This document shows positions 7,301 to 15,046 of a stretch of 19,148 nucleotides of DNA, one piece after another. The position numbers were made by a program, and so were the translations under genes. Positions within the stretch are counted from its first letter, which is position 1; every line of letters begins with the position of its first letter. This DNA comes from an uncultured Bacilli bacterium (GTDB lineage Bacteria > Bacillota_I > Bacilli_A > RF39 > UBA660), in the NCBI GenBank assembly GCA_934153655.1, contig CAKPFH010000027.1, forward strand, positions 1 to 19,148, read 5' to 3'. The notes under the pieces are model-generated. The model searched no databases. It worked only from the letters and a program-made list of their open reading frames with translations, and had not been told where the DNA came from.

Positions 7301-7438
7301 ATGGAAAAAGTAATAATAAAAGAAAATTATAATGATAAAATAGTAAAACCTAATAAAGAACTAGAAAAAGCTTTAAAAGAATTAGATTATATGATTAAAC
7401 ATTCTGATGAATATAAAAGTTATTCTACTATAGAATAA
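7301..7438 (+). CDS. Small hypothetical protein, 45 residues
   Basis: A small gene beginning MEKVIIKENYNDK and ending KSYSTIE. It is supported by a ribosome site, AAGAAGGTG (7287-7295), five bases before ATG, and a consensus extended -10 at 7271-7279. The product is charged and probably one amphipathic helix in the middle (ELEKALKELDYMIKH), with no membrane span or Cys. It is not recognised; a helix-only peptide like this could be an adaptor or antitoxin-like partner, but nothing shows that. Its stop (7436-7438) abuts the stop of the opposing radical SAM gene with no gap, and no terminator separates them, so the transcripts probably overlap. Confidence 0.65.
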   Translation: MEKVIIKENYNDKIVKPNKELEKALKELDYMIKHSDEYKSYSTIE

Positions 7439-8278
7439 TTATTTAAATTTAAGATTTCTAAAACTACAATTCTTACAAAGATTATTAGTTAATTTATTAT
7501 TTAAAAAGCCATTATGAATATCTAAAAACTTTTTACTTTTAAATATTTCATCTAAATCATCTGTAAAAATATTACCAAGTTTTAATAATCCTTTACTATC
7601 TAAGCAACATGGTATAATGGTTCCATCTACTAGTATTCCTATATGACTTCTTGTTCCAAGACAAGTTCCAGTTTCTTTTAAATTATTTTCTAAATTATCT
7701 GGCCAGTTAAATTTATTATCTTTATCAAGATAGATATTATCAGCTATCTTGATATTTTTATTATCTAAAACTTTTTGTTTAAAACTATTATCTAGTTTAT
7801 AATAGGAAATAATTTTATCCACAATTGTTGTGGATAACTTATCAAGATTATAATTATCAAGGAGCCAGATTCTGTAAACTATCGGAATATTTTTTGATAG
7901 AGTAGTGCAAGTTGAAAAAACGTCTTCAAAGTAATTTGCTTTATTATTTTCACTATGCAAAGAAACATTTATTTGTCTAATATTGTCGTATTTTTGTAAA
8001 GTATTAAGTTTTTCTTTTAGTAAAGTTCCATTAGTAGTAATTCTAACATTTACTTTATATTTCTTAGTTAAAGTAAGAATTTCTTCTAGTTTTGAATGTA
8101 GTAATGGTTCTCCTTTAACGTGTAAATAAATAGTATCGGTGTATTGTCTAATTTTTGATAATACTTTGTCAAATTCTTGTAAAGACATTTCTTTCTTTTT
8201 TAAGTTATCTTTGGAACAAAAAGAACAATTTAAATTACAAATATTAGTAATTTCTACATAGATTTTGTTGAATTTCAT
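7439..8278 (-). CDS. Radical SAM/SPASM-type protein
   Basis: Radical SAM enzyme of 279 residues; substrate unknown. The S-adenosylmethionine iron-sulfur motif CNLNCSFC supplies Cys14, Cys18 and Cys21 (CX3CX2C). GEP at 56-58 is the usual SAM-binding turn and VRITTNGTLL a further core strand. The C-terminus has Cys206, Cys224/225, Cys268 and Cys271 (GTCLG, IIPCCLD, LCKNC) in the order of a SPASM-type domain that would hold one auxiliary cluster. Such enzymes often modify peptides or act as maturases, but no precursor peptide is evident here. AAAGGTGA is the ribosome site, lying within the end of uvrB. The start overlaps the uvrB stop as ATGA, so translation is coupled. An internal DnaA-box palindrome is listed separately. 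Confidence 0.88.
   Translation of the reverse strand: MKFNKIYVEITNICNLNCSFCSKDNLKKKEMSLQEFDKVLSKIRQYTDTIYLHVKGEPLLHSKLEEILTLTKKYKVNVRITTNGTLLKEKLNTLQKYDNIRQINVSLHSENNKANYFEDVFSTCTTLSKNIPIVYRIWLLDNYNLDKLSTTIVDKIISYYKLDNSFKQKVLDNKNIKIADNIYLDKDNKFNWPDNLENNLKETGTCLGTRSHIGILVDGTIIPCCLDSKGLLKLGNIFTDDLDEIFKSKKFLDIHNGFLNNKLTNNLCKNCSFRNLKFK
7815..7837. repeat. Inverted pair of consensus DnaA boxes
   Basis: TTATCCACAA (7815-7824), a 3-base centre TTG, and TTGTGGATAA (7828-7837) form a perfect 10-bp inverted repeat. Each arm holds TTATCCACA, the consensus DnaA box, at 7815-7823 on the plus strand and 7829-7837 on the minus. It lies wholly within the radical SAM coding sequence, over codons for residues 148-155 (LSTTIVDK). 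I saw no other exact copy of the 9-mer in the window. That DnaA binds here is inferred. Confidence 0.7.
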
Positions 8279-10227
8279 AGTTCACCTTTCATTTCAAATA
8301 AGATATCTCTTAATTCCATAGCTCTTTCAAAATCAAGTTCTTTAGCAGCTTGTTTCATTTCAGCTTCTATTTTATCAATTGTTTGAAGTTTTTCTTTCTT
8401 AGTTAATTTAGTAGGCTTTTTATTATTGCTTTCATCTAAGTTAGATATTAATTCTCTTATTTCTTTTACAATTGTTTTAGGAACAATTCCGTGTTCTTCA
8501 TTGTATTTTTCTTGAATGTCTCTTCTTCTTTTGGTTTCTTTAATAGCATATTCCATACTATCAGTCATCTTGTCAGCATATAAAATTACATGACCATGTT
8601 CATTTCTTGCACATCTACCAATTGTTTGAATTAAACTACGACTACTTCTTAAAAAGCCTTCTTTATCAGCATCTAAAATAGCAATTAAAGATACTTCAGG
8701 TATATCAAGTCCTTCTCTTAAAAGGTTAATACCTACTAAAACATCATAGTTTCCAAGTCTTAAATCTCTTATAATTTTCATTCTTTCAAGTGTTTTAACC
8801 TCGGAATGCAAGTAAGCAACTTTTATATCTAATTGTTTTAAATAATTAGTTAATTCTTCAGCCATTCTAATTGTTAAAGTAGTAATTAAAACTCTTTCAT
8901 TTTTATTAATTCTATCATTTACTTCTCCAACTAAATCATCTATTTGACCTTTCGTTTTTCTTATTTCTATGGTTGGATCTAATAATCCAGTTGGTCTTAT
9001 TATTTGTTCAACATATTTATTATTAGTTAAATTAAGTTCGTATTCACCTGGGGTTGCTGATACATATATTACTTGATTTACTTTAGCTTCAAATTCATCA
9101 AATTTTAAAGGTCTATTATCAAGAGCTGATGGTAATCTAAAACCAAAGTCAACTAAATTCATTTTTCTGGCTCTGTCTCCATTATACATACCTCTTATTT
9201 GAGGAATAGTAACATGACTTTCATCTATTACCATTAAATAATCTTTAGGAAAGAAATCAAGTAAACAAGTAGGAGTTTCTCCTTCTTTTTTTAAAGCAAG
9301 ATGTCTTGAATAGTTTTCTATTCCATGACAAAAACCAGTTTCCGCAAGAAGTTCCATATCATAATTAGTTCTTTCTCTAATTCTTTCTTCTTCAAGAGGT
9401 TTATTATTATCTAAAAAGTATTTTTGTCTTTCTTTTAATTCTTCTTTAATATTACTAATTGCTTTTAATAACTTTCCATCATTGGTTACAAAGTGGCTAG
9501 CAGGGAAGATAGTAATACTTTTTTTATTAGCAACAATGCTTCCAGTTAAAGTATCTATTTCACTTATTCTATCTATTTCATCTCCAAAGAATTCAATTCT
9601 AAGACCATGCGTATGCTCATTAGCAGGAATTATTTCTAAAGTATCTCCTCTTACTCTAAAAGTTCCTCTTTTAAAATCAAATTCTGATCTCTCGTATAGC
9701 ATTTCAACAAGTTTTACCATGATATCGTTTCTTTCAACTTTATCCCCAACATTTAAAGTTAAAGTTTTATTTTTATATTCTTCAACTTCTCCAATACCAT
9801 ATATACAAGAAACACTGGCAACTACAATTACATCTCTTCTTGATAAAAGAGAACTAGTTGCATAATGTCTTAACTCATCAATTTCATCATTTATCTTAGC
9901 ATCTTTTTCAATATAAGTATCACTTGATGGAACATAAGCCTCTGGTTGGTAATAATCATAATAAGAAACAAAATAACAAACTCGATTATTAGGAAATAAT
10001 TCTTTTAATTCACTATAAAGTTGTCCTGCTAAAGTTTTATTATGAGCAAGAACTAGAGTAGGTTTATTTACTTCTTTTATTACATTAGCAATTGTAAAAG
10101 TTTTACCCGTACCAGTTGCACCTAATAATACTTGATGTTTTTTATTTTCTTTTATTCCTTCAACTAATTCTTTAATTGCCTCAGGTTGATCACCACTAGG
10201 CTTGTATTTACTAACTAATTCAAACAT
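8275..10227 (-). CDS. uvrB: Excinuclease ABC subunit B (UvrB)
   Basis: Cytoplasmic nucleotide-excision-repair helicase-like subunit; it receives damaged DNA from UvrA, verifies the lesion and recruits UvrC for incision. Walker A is GATGTGKT at 36-43. The damage-probing beta-hairpin is YYDYYQPEAYVPSSDTYIEKD-like at 89-109. The DESH Walker B box is at 335-338. Helicase motifs V/VI are GINLLREGLDIPEVSLIAI and QTIGRCARN. A UVR motif that binds UvrC closes the protein (about 618-650). The length of 650 residues is normal. AAAGGAGGA precedes ATG. It lies 19 bases after the RhuM-family gene with no terminator between, and overlaps the radical SAM gene by four bases. Confidence 0.98.
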   Translation of the reverse strand: MFELVSKYKPSGDQPEAIKELVEGIKENKKHQVLLGATGTGKTFTIANVIKEVNKPTLVLAHNKTLAGQLYSELKELFPNNRVCYFVSYYDYYQPEAYVPSSDTYIEKDAKINDEIDELRHYATSSLLSRRDVIVVASVSCIYGIGEVEEYKNKTLTLNVGDKVERNDIMVKLVEMLYERSEFDFKRGTFRVRGDTLEIIPANEHTHGLRIEFFGDEIDRISEIDTLTGSIVANKKSITIFPASHFVTNDGKLLKAISNIKEELKERQKYFLDNNKPLEEERIRERTNYDMELLAETGFCHGIENYSRHLALKKEGETPTCLLDFFPKDYLMVIDESHVTIPQIRGMYNGDRARKMNLVDFGFRLPSALDNRPLKFDEFEAKVNQVIYVSATPGEYELNLTNNKYVEQIIRPTGLLDPTIEIRKTKGQIDDLVGEVNDRINKNERVLITTLTIRMAEELTNYLKQLDIKVAYLHSEVKTLERMKIIRDLRLGNYDVLVGINLLREGLDIPEVSLIAILDADKEGFLRSSRSLIQTIGRCARNEHGHVILYADKMTDSMEYAIKETKRRRDIQEKYNEEHGIVPKTIVKEIRELISNLDESNNKKPTKLTKKEKLQTIDKIEAEMKQAAKELDFERAMELRDILFEMKGEL

Positions 10228-10246
10228 AAAATCCTCCTTTATCTTT

Positions 10247-11263
10247 TTAATGATTTTCTAATTTTTCAGTTTCCATTAATAATTTATCAAAATCAGAAAC
10301 AAATTTCTTATCTTGAATAACTTTATATTTTTCGTATTCACTTTCAGCTTTTTGTCTTGCTTTTTCATAAGAAATTTTTCCTTTATCATCTAATATATTA
10401 TAATGAAGTAATTTTAAAGACGTTTCTACTTCATTTTTCCAATCATTCATACTCATTGGTATATTTCTTTCAGCATTATTTTCAGCAATATCTAAAAATA
10501 AATTTACTAAATTATTTAGGTTTTTAATTTCTTTTTCATCTAGATAGTTTTTAGCAATAACAATATCAGATTTTAAAATTTTTCCATCAGGTGATTTATT
10601 CCAATTAGTAAGTCCCATATTCACTTTTTGACTATCTACTCGGTTATAAATAATTTCAGCTACTGTATTTCCTGTAATAGCATAATGAAATTTATTTTGA
10701 ATAGTTGCATAAAAACATTTTGCTATCTCACTATTTTTATCGTAATCAATTGAACATTCAGCAAAGATATCGGTAATTTTTTGATAAAACATTCTTTCAC
10801 TAGTTCGAATTAATTTTATTCTTTCAAGTAATCTTTTAAAATATTCTTGATCAGATTTTCTAGCTTTCATAAATCTATCATCATCAAGTGCAAAACCTTG
10901 TATCATATAATCTTTAATTATTTTATTTGCCCAAGTTCTAAATTTAATTGCTTTTTTAGAATTAACTCTAAAACCTATAGAAATAATCATATCAAGATTA
11001 TAATATTTTGTATTATAAACTTGTTTTCCATCATTACCCATGTGTGCAATTTTTGCACATGTGATATTTTCATTTAATTCTTCATCTTTATAAATATTAT
11101 TAATATGTCTTACTATTCCACTTCTATCAATATTAAAAAGTGTTGCTAATGCTTCTGTATTTAACCATACATCATCATTATCTAATAATACTTCTACCTT
11201 TGTATTACCATCCTCATCATTATAAAATAAAATATTTTTTTCATTTCCTACAGTTATATTCAT
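10247..11263 (-). CDS. RhuM-family (virulence_RhuM) protein
   Basis: Belongs to the RhuM family, common on genomic islands and named after a Salmonella island gene; its biochemical role is not established. Diagnostic segments are VWLNTEALATLFNIDRSGIVRHINNIY (about 32-58, helix-turn-helix-like), YNLDMIISIGFRVNSKKAIKFRTWANKII (about 87-115) and the FYATIQNKFHYAITGNTVAEII block. This suggests nucleic-acid binding. The 338-residue length is typical. AAAGGAG precedes ATG. It sits upstream of uvrB in the same orientation without a visible terminator, so it may share the uvrB transcript. The family is patchy and mobile, so it may have arrived by transfer, although base use looks like its surroundings. 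Confidence 0.88.
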   Translation of the reverse strand: MNITVGNEKNILFYNDEDGNTKVEVLLDNDDVWLNTEALATLFNIDRSGIVRHINNIYKDEELNENITCAKIAHMGNDGKQVYNTKYYNLDMIISIGFRVNSKKAIKFRTWANKIIKDYMIQGFALDDDRFMKARKSDQEYFKRLLERIKLIRTSERMFYQKITDIFAECSIDYDKNSEIAKCFYATIQNKFHYAITGNTVAEIIYNRVDSQKVNMGLTNWNKSPDGKILKSDIVIAKNYLDEKEIKNLNNLVNLFLDIAENNAERNIPMSMNDWKNEVETSLKLLHYNILDDKGKISYEKARQKAESEYEKYKVIQDKKFVSDFDKLLMETEKLENH

Positions 11264-11311
11264 TTAACTCCTTTCTAAAACATCATTTTTATTATTAACT
11301 ATAATTTAGTT

Positions 11312-11317
11312 ATTATA
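11312..11317 (-). promoter_or_regulatory. Possible -10 of the RhuM-uvrB transcript
   Basis: Consensus TATAAT on the minus strand, about 49 bases ahead of the RhuM start codon. No acceptable -35 is seen at 16-18 bases and there is no TG extension, so the call is weak. Confidence 0.35.
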
Positions 11318-11356
11318 ATCCCTTTTTAAGTAATCTTATTCTATCATTATAACCAT

Positions 11357-11378
11357 AAAAAAACAAGCAAAGCTTGTT
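11357..11378 (-). terminator. Terminator of the four-gene unknown operon
   Basis: Minus-strand AACAAGC, loop TTT, GCTTGTT (11362-11378) followed by a T-tract (11357-11361). The TAA of the last gene (11377-11379) lies in the stem. It separates this operon from RhuM-uvrB. Confidence 0.85.
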
Positions 11379-11610
11379 AATTTATTTCTTCTATAAATAA
11401 TTCTTTTATTTCATCTAAATCTTTATAGAAAATATCAGTTTTTTCAATTAATAAATCTTTTATATTTAAATCTAAAGTTTTTAAATATTTAATTATTTCT
11501 ATTATACTATCTTGATTAGTATATAGATTAAAAGCTTCAGCTCCTTTAAAATTATTTTTTATTTCTACTAATTCTTCTTTAGTAAAATAATCATCTAAAA
11601 AATCTAACAT
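11377..11610 (-). CDS. Small acidic helical protein, fourth gene of unknown operon
   Basis: Not recognised. It has 77 residues, is strongly acidic and Lys-rich, and is predicted all-helical. Residues 32-54 (starting NQDSIIEIIKYLK and ending NIKDLL) line up with residues 257-279 of the adjacent upstream protein (NSDTVENVILTYKK ... NILDYL): Asn, Asp, Ile, Lys, Asn-Ile, Asp and Leu coincide in register. It may therefore be a free-standing copy of the same helical repeat. AAAGGGATGA precedes ATG. Its start is three bases after the upstream TGA, so translation is probably coupled, and the operon terminator follows directly. The role could be a regulatory or capping subunit; this is a guess. Confidence 0.65.
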   Translation of the reverse strand: MLDFLDDYFTKEELVEIKNNFKGAEAFNLYTNQDSIIEIIKYLKTLDLNIKDLLIEKTDIFYKDLDEIKELFIEEIN

Positions 11611-11613
11611 ATT

Positions 11614-13362
11614 TCATCCCTTTACTTTTTCTTTTTCTAATAATGGTTTTATAACTTCTTCTATTCTTTGATATTCTTCTTTAGTTAATAAACTGTTTTT
11701 AGTAAGAGCATATATTAACATATCATAAGACTCATTTAAACCATTAAAGAGTAGAGTATTCATATATCTTATTACTTTCATTCTGGATATTCTAATACCA
11801 TTTATAATATATAATCTCATATCTGGGTAGTTATGAACATCAGTTGGTATAAAGTTATCATCTAATAATTTAATGGTTCTTACATTTTCATTAAAGCTAT
11901 TTATAATAGTATTATTATGACTTCTTCTAATATATTCATCAAATACATCATATATTGGTTTTCTATCTATATAAGGATTAGTTATATCTAAATAATTATC
12001 TTTAGAAACTCCTTGGAAAGAAAAAGCATCATTTGTTAATTCGTTTGGAAAATATAAACTATTTTTACCTCTATAAAGACTTTCAGGTTTTATACCTTTT
12101 TTTCTAGCTTCAAATAATTTATAAAATAAAAGTGACTTAGGAGTTAAACTTACTCTTGACATATTATTTTTAACATATTCTAAAGCATCTAATTCTATAA
12201 ACATATCAAGGGCATCTAATTGTTTATGTGATGTAAAGGAACTTAAAGTATTTAAATATTTATCAGGACTAATTCCATATAATTCAAAGTTTTTAATACC
12301 AATTAATATATGATCATGAGGTTTTTCAAAGTAATAAGCACTTTTTTTATAAGCTTTATTAATATCAACACCTAAAGAAGCAAATAATTCTATATTCTTT
12401 TTAAAATCTTCATAACCACCAATTTCTTCATTATCAGAATTACTACCACCATTACCTTTTTTTATATTAGGTAACCAATTCATCTTTCTTTTAATAAACT
12501 TAGCAGGTCTTTTATAAAAATCATCTAAATAATCTAAAATATTAATATTATACTTTTTATAAGTTAAAATAACATTTTCAACAGTATCAGAATTACCATA
12601 AATTAAAATTTTATTTATTTGAGTTTGATATTTATAAAATATTTCTTCATCTAATAACTTATATTTTTTTAATATAGAAATAATACCTTCTATATTTTCT
12701 AAATTACCATATTCTTGCAATTCCTTTTGATTATTTTTAGTTAATTTAGTAAAATCAAATCCTAATTTTTTAAATAAATCTTTTAAATCATTTATATTTA
12801 AATTAGTAATTTCTATAAAATCTTCTTTATTGTTTTCATCTATTTTTTTCTTTAAAGAAGTTAATAATAAATATTTCATAATATTAATAGCTTCTTCATA
12901 ATTATTTGTTTCAGAAAGAAGTAAACTTAAAGTATCTATATCATTTTCATCTATTAAAAAGTTTTCTACTTTTTCTTTTAATTTTTGTAATTTTTTAATT
13001 TCATCATCAATTTCTTGATTTTCTTTTTGTACTTTACTAATTTTTTCTTTTTCATCTTTTATTATAGTTAAATTACTAGTTAACACTTTATTTAAAAGAG
13101 TTATATCACTTGGTTTTAAGTCTTGGTTATGATTAATAATTATTTGATAAAAAGTTAAATATTTATTTTCTATATTAAAATGTTCTTTTAATTCTAATAA
13201 ATCTAAATCTTTTAAATTTTTATAGTTTTCTTGAACTTTTTCTATTAAACTAATCAAACTATTAATTTTATCTAAAGTAAGAGTAGTTGCTAATTTTTTC
13301 TTTTTACTTTTAAGTTCATCTATTTTTTTATCAATTAATTCTTTAATTGTTTCAAGATACAT
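11614..13362 (-). CDS. Large helical-repeat/coiled-coil protein, third gene of unknown operon
   Basis: Function unknown; 582 residues, with no signal peptide or membrane span. Residues 1-60 and 98-135 read as Lys/Glu-rich coiled coils. Residues about 65-173 resemble the N-terminal region of the next protein upstream. From about 225 to 430 there are irregular helical repeats of some 35-45 residues, with units such as LFASLGVDINKAYKK and NFELYGISPDKYLNT; their look recalls mTERF-like helical solenoids, but I cannot assign the family. A Gly/Ser/Asn-rich break lies at 302-316. The C-terminus (about 500-575) has a distinct block, LYIINGIRISRMKVIRYMNTL. GGAGGAAAC precedes ATG and is contained in the end of the preceding gene, which overlaps by 11 bases. 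Confidence 0.72.
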   Translation of the reverse strand: MYLETIKELIDKKIDELKSKKKKLATTLTLDKINSLISLIEKVQENYKNLKDLDLLELKEHFNIENKYLTFYQIIINHNQDLKPSDITLLNKVLTSNLTIIKDEKEKISKVQKENQEIDDEIKKLQKLKEKVENFLIDENDIDTLSLLLSETNNYEEAINIMKYLLLTSLKKKIDENNKEDFIEITNLNINDLKDLFKKLGFDFTKLTKNNQKELQEYGNLENIEGIISILKKYKLLDEEIFYKYQTQINKILIYGNSDTVENVILTYKKYNINILDYLDDFYKRPAKFIKRKMNWLPNIKKGNGGSNSDNEEIGGYEDFKKNIELFASLGVDINKAYKKSAYYFEKPHDHILIGIKNFELYGISPDKYLNTLSSFTSHKQLDALDMFIELDALEYVKNNMSRVSLTPKSLLFYKLFEARKKGIKPESLYRGKNSLYFPNELTNDAFSFQGVSKDNYLDITNPYIDRKPIYDVFDEYIRRSHNNTIINSFNENVRTIKLLDDNFIPTDVHNYPDMRLYIINGIRISRMKVIRYMNTLLFNGLNESYDMLIYALTKNSLLTKEEYQRIEEVIKPLLEKEKVKG

Positions 13363-15046
13363 ATGTTTCCTCCTTTTTAAGTGTTTTTAATGTATCAAAA
13401 CATCTAGCCATACTTTCATCTATTATTTCTTTTAATTCTTCTTTTTTAGTATTTGGATCATTAAATATTTCTTTTAATCTTCTTATGTAGGAAACGTTGC
13501 TATATAAATTTTTATTTAATTTTGTATATTCATGATGACTTGCATCAGTCCAAATAATTGAGAATAATAGGGTAACTGTTCCATCTTTTAAAATATCTTC
13601 ATTGCCATATAAATCAAAGATTTTCTTTCTGTTTTCTGGACAAATTGGAATAATTAAATAACCTGTTCTAATTTTATCAATAGTTCTTAGGCGATAAGGA
13701 GATAATTCTTTATCATATTTTTTTCTCGTTTTATCTTTATATAATTTATCAATTTTTTTAGTTCCTTCTCTGGAAAACTTAGCTTTTATTCCTGATCCTC
13801 CTTCATAGGTTTGGTTTACAAACATATTTAAAGTTTTAATAAAACCTTTTTGTTTTTCTGCTTGTTTTGAAATATCTTCATTTTTTAAATCAAGATCAAT
13901 TTGAAAACTTGTAAGTTCTAAAGTTTTATTTAATAAAAGAATATTTTTACTACTACTTAAAAAAGTTGGAAAATCACTTATATCAGTTATTAAATCTTCC
14001 TCTAAGTCATCAGTTTCATCAAAGTCTAATTCTTCATCATCTTCTAATTCTAAAAGTTCATCTTCTAATAACTCTTTAGCAATACTAAATTCTTCTAAAT
14101 AAGTTTCATAGAATTTAATAATATCATCTATAGTATATTTATCATATTCTAAACTTAAACATTCTTTTAAATTTATTATTGGATTTATTAAATAATGCAT
14201 GGTTAAAAACTCTTTTTTAGTTATAGTAGGCATAACAATTGAAAAACTTTCAAAATCATTTACATCTATATAATGTTTTAAATTTTTCTTTAAACTTAAA
14301 TAATAATTTACTGGATATTCTTCTAATACTTTTTTTGTTTCTTCAATTAAATCTAAGATTTTTAAAACTTTTTCTTGATAAATATCATCATTTTCTTCTA
14401 AATTATTTAAAATTCTTTCTTGATTTTCATTACTTTCAGTGATAAGAGTATCAATATTATCTTTAGAAATAACAGGAGTTAAACATTCACTTTTTCTTAA
14501 ACTTAATTTAGTAAGATAACAAATAAGATTAAATAAAGTTTTATTATCAAGTTCTAAAATATTAATTAATTCTAATAATTCTTCTGTTTCACTATAACTT
14601 AAAGAAAAATCATTAGTAGTTATTTTTTCTAAATAATCTTTTAATTTAGTAGATTTAGTAATTAATTCTTCTAATTCTTCTTTTTCTTTATCTAAATTAC
14701 TTTTAGTTTCACTATAACCGGTTTTAATTTTTTTAATTATATTATTTAAAGTATCTAAACATTCTTTTTTAACTCCATCATTTTCTATATCTGGATCTAT
14801 TAAAAAATGATAAACATCTTGTAAATATTTTAAGTTTATAAGATCAGAATTTGCTTCTAGAGGATCTTCTATTAAATCTAAATTTAAAGAATTAAAGTCT
14901 AATTTAGTTAAATCAGTTTCAAGTATTACTATAGAAGTTGGAATATTACTTATTTTATCTAAACTATTTTTAACATTTAAAAGTTTTAATTTTAATTCAT
15001 TTAACTTATCTTTTAAATTATCTAAGATATTATTTAAATCTATCAT
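13352..15046 (-). CDS. Large coiled-coil protein with C-terminal globular domain, second gene of unknown operon
   Basis: Function unknown; 564 residues from ATG 15046. Residues 1-35 and 110-142 are coiled coil. Residues 71-185 resemble residues 65-173 of the next protein, both ending in a YL(T/L)xxSL(R/K)K helix. An extremely acidic linker spans about 327-353. The C-terminal part (about 361-530) alternates strands and helices, with a basic patch (KIDKLYKDKTRKKYDKE) and a polar cluster, SIIWTDASHHEYTKLN, that could be a binding or active site. ATG 15046 is preferred: AAAGGAC (15057-15063) lies ten bases ahead and MIDLNNILDNL opens the coiled coil. An in-frame ATG at 15100 would overlap the upstream gene by 71 bases. 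As called, the overlap is 17 bases. Confidence 0.7.
   Translation of the reverse strand: MIDLNNILDNLKDKLNELKLKLLNVKNSLDKISNIPTSIVILETDLTKLDFNSLNLDLIEDPLEANSDLINLKYLQDVYHFLIDPDIENDGVKKECLDTLNNIIKKIKTGYSETKSNLDKEKEELEELITKSTKLKDYLEKITTNDFSLSYSETEELLELINILELDNKTLFNLICYLTKLSLRKSECLTPVISKDNIDTLITESNENQERILNNLEENDDIYQEKVLKILDLIEETKKVLEEYPVNYYLSLKKNLKHYIDVNDFESFSIVMPTITKKEFLTMHYLINPIINLKECLSLEYDKYTIDDIIKFYETYLEEFSIAKELLEDELLELEDDEELDFDETDDLEEDLITDISDFPTFLSSSKNILLLNKTLELTSFQIDLDLKNEDISKQAEKQKGFIKTLNMFVNQTYEGGSGIKAKFSREGTKKIDKLYKDKTRKKYDKELSPYRLRTIDKIRTGYLIIPICPENRKKIFDLYGNEDILKDGTVTLLFSIIWTDASHHEYTKLNKNLYSNVSYIRRLKEIFNDPNTKKEELKEIIDESMARCFDTLKTLKKEETYVS

Noticed and set aside
9482..9865. Plus-strand 127-codon frame inside uvrB
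   Set aside because: Antisense to a highly conserved gene; Ser/Leu-rich shadow translation and no promoter or ribosome site.
10847..11077. Plus-strand 76-codon frame inside the RhuM gene
   Set aside because: Antisense shadow rich in Ile, Phe and Cys, without start signals.
14239..14442. Plus-strand 67-codon frame inside the 564-residue protein gene
   Set aside because: Leu/Asn/Phe repeat translation is the complement of Glu/Lys-rich coiled-coil codons; no start signals.
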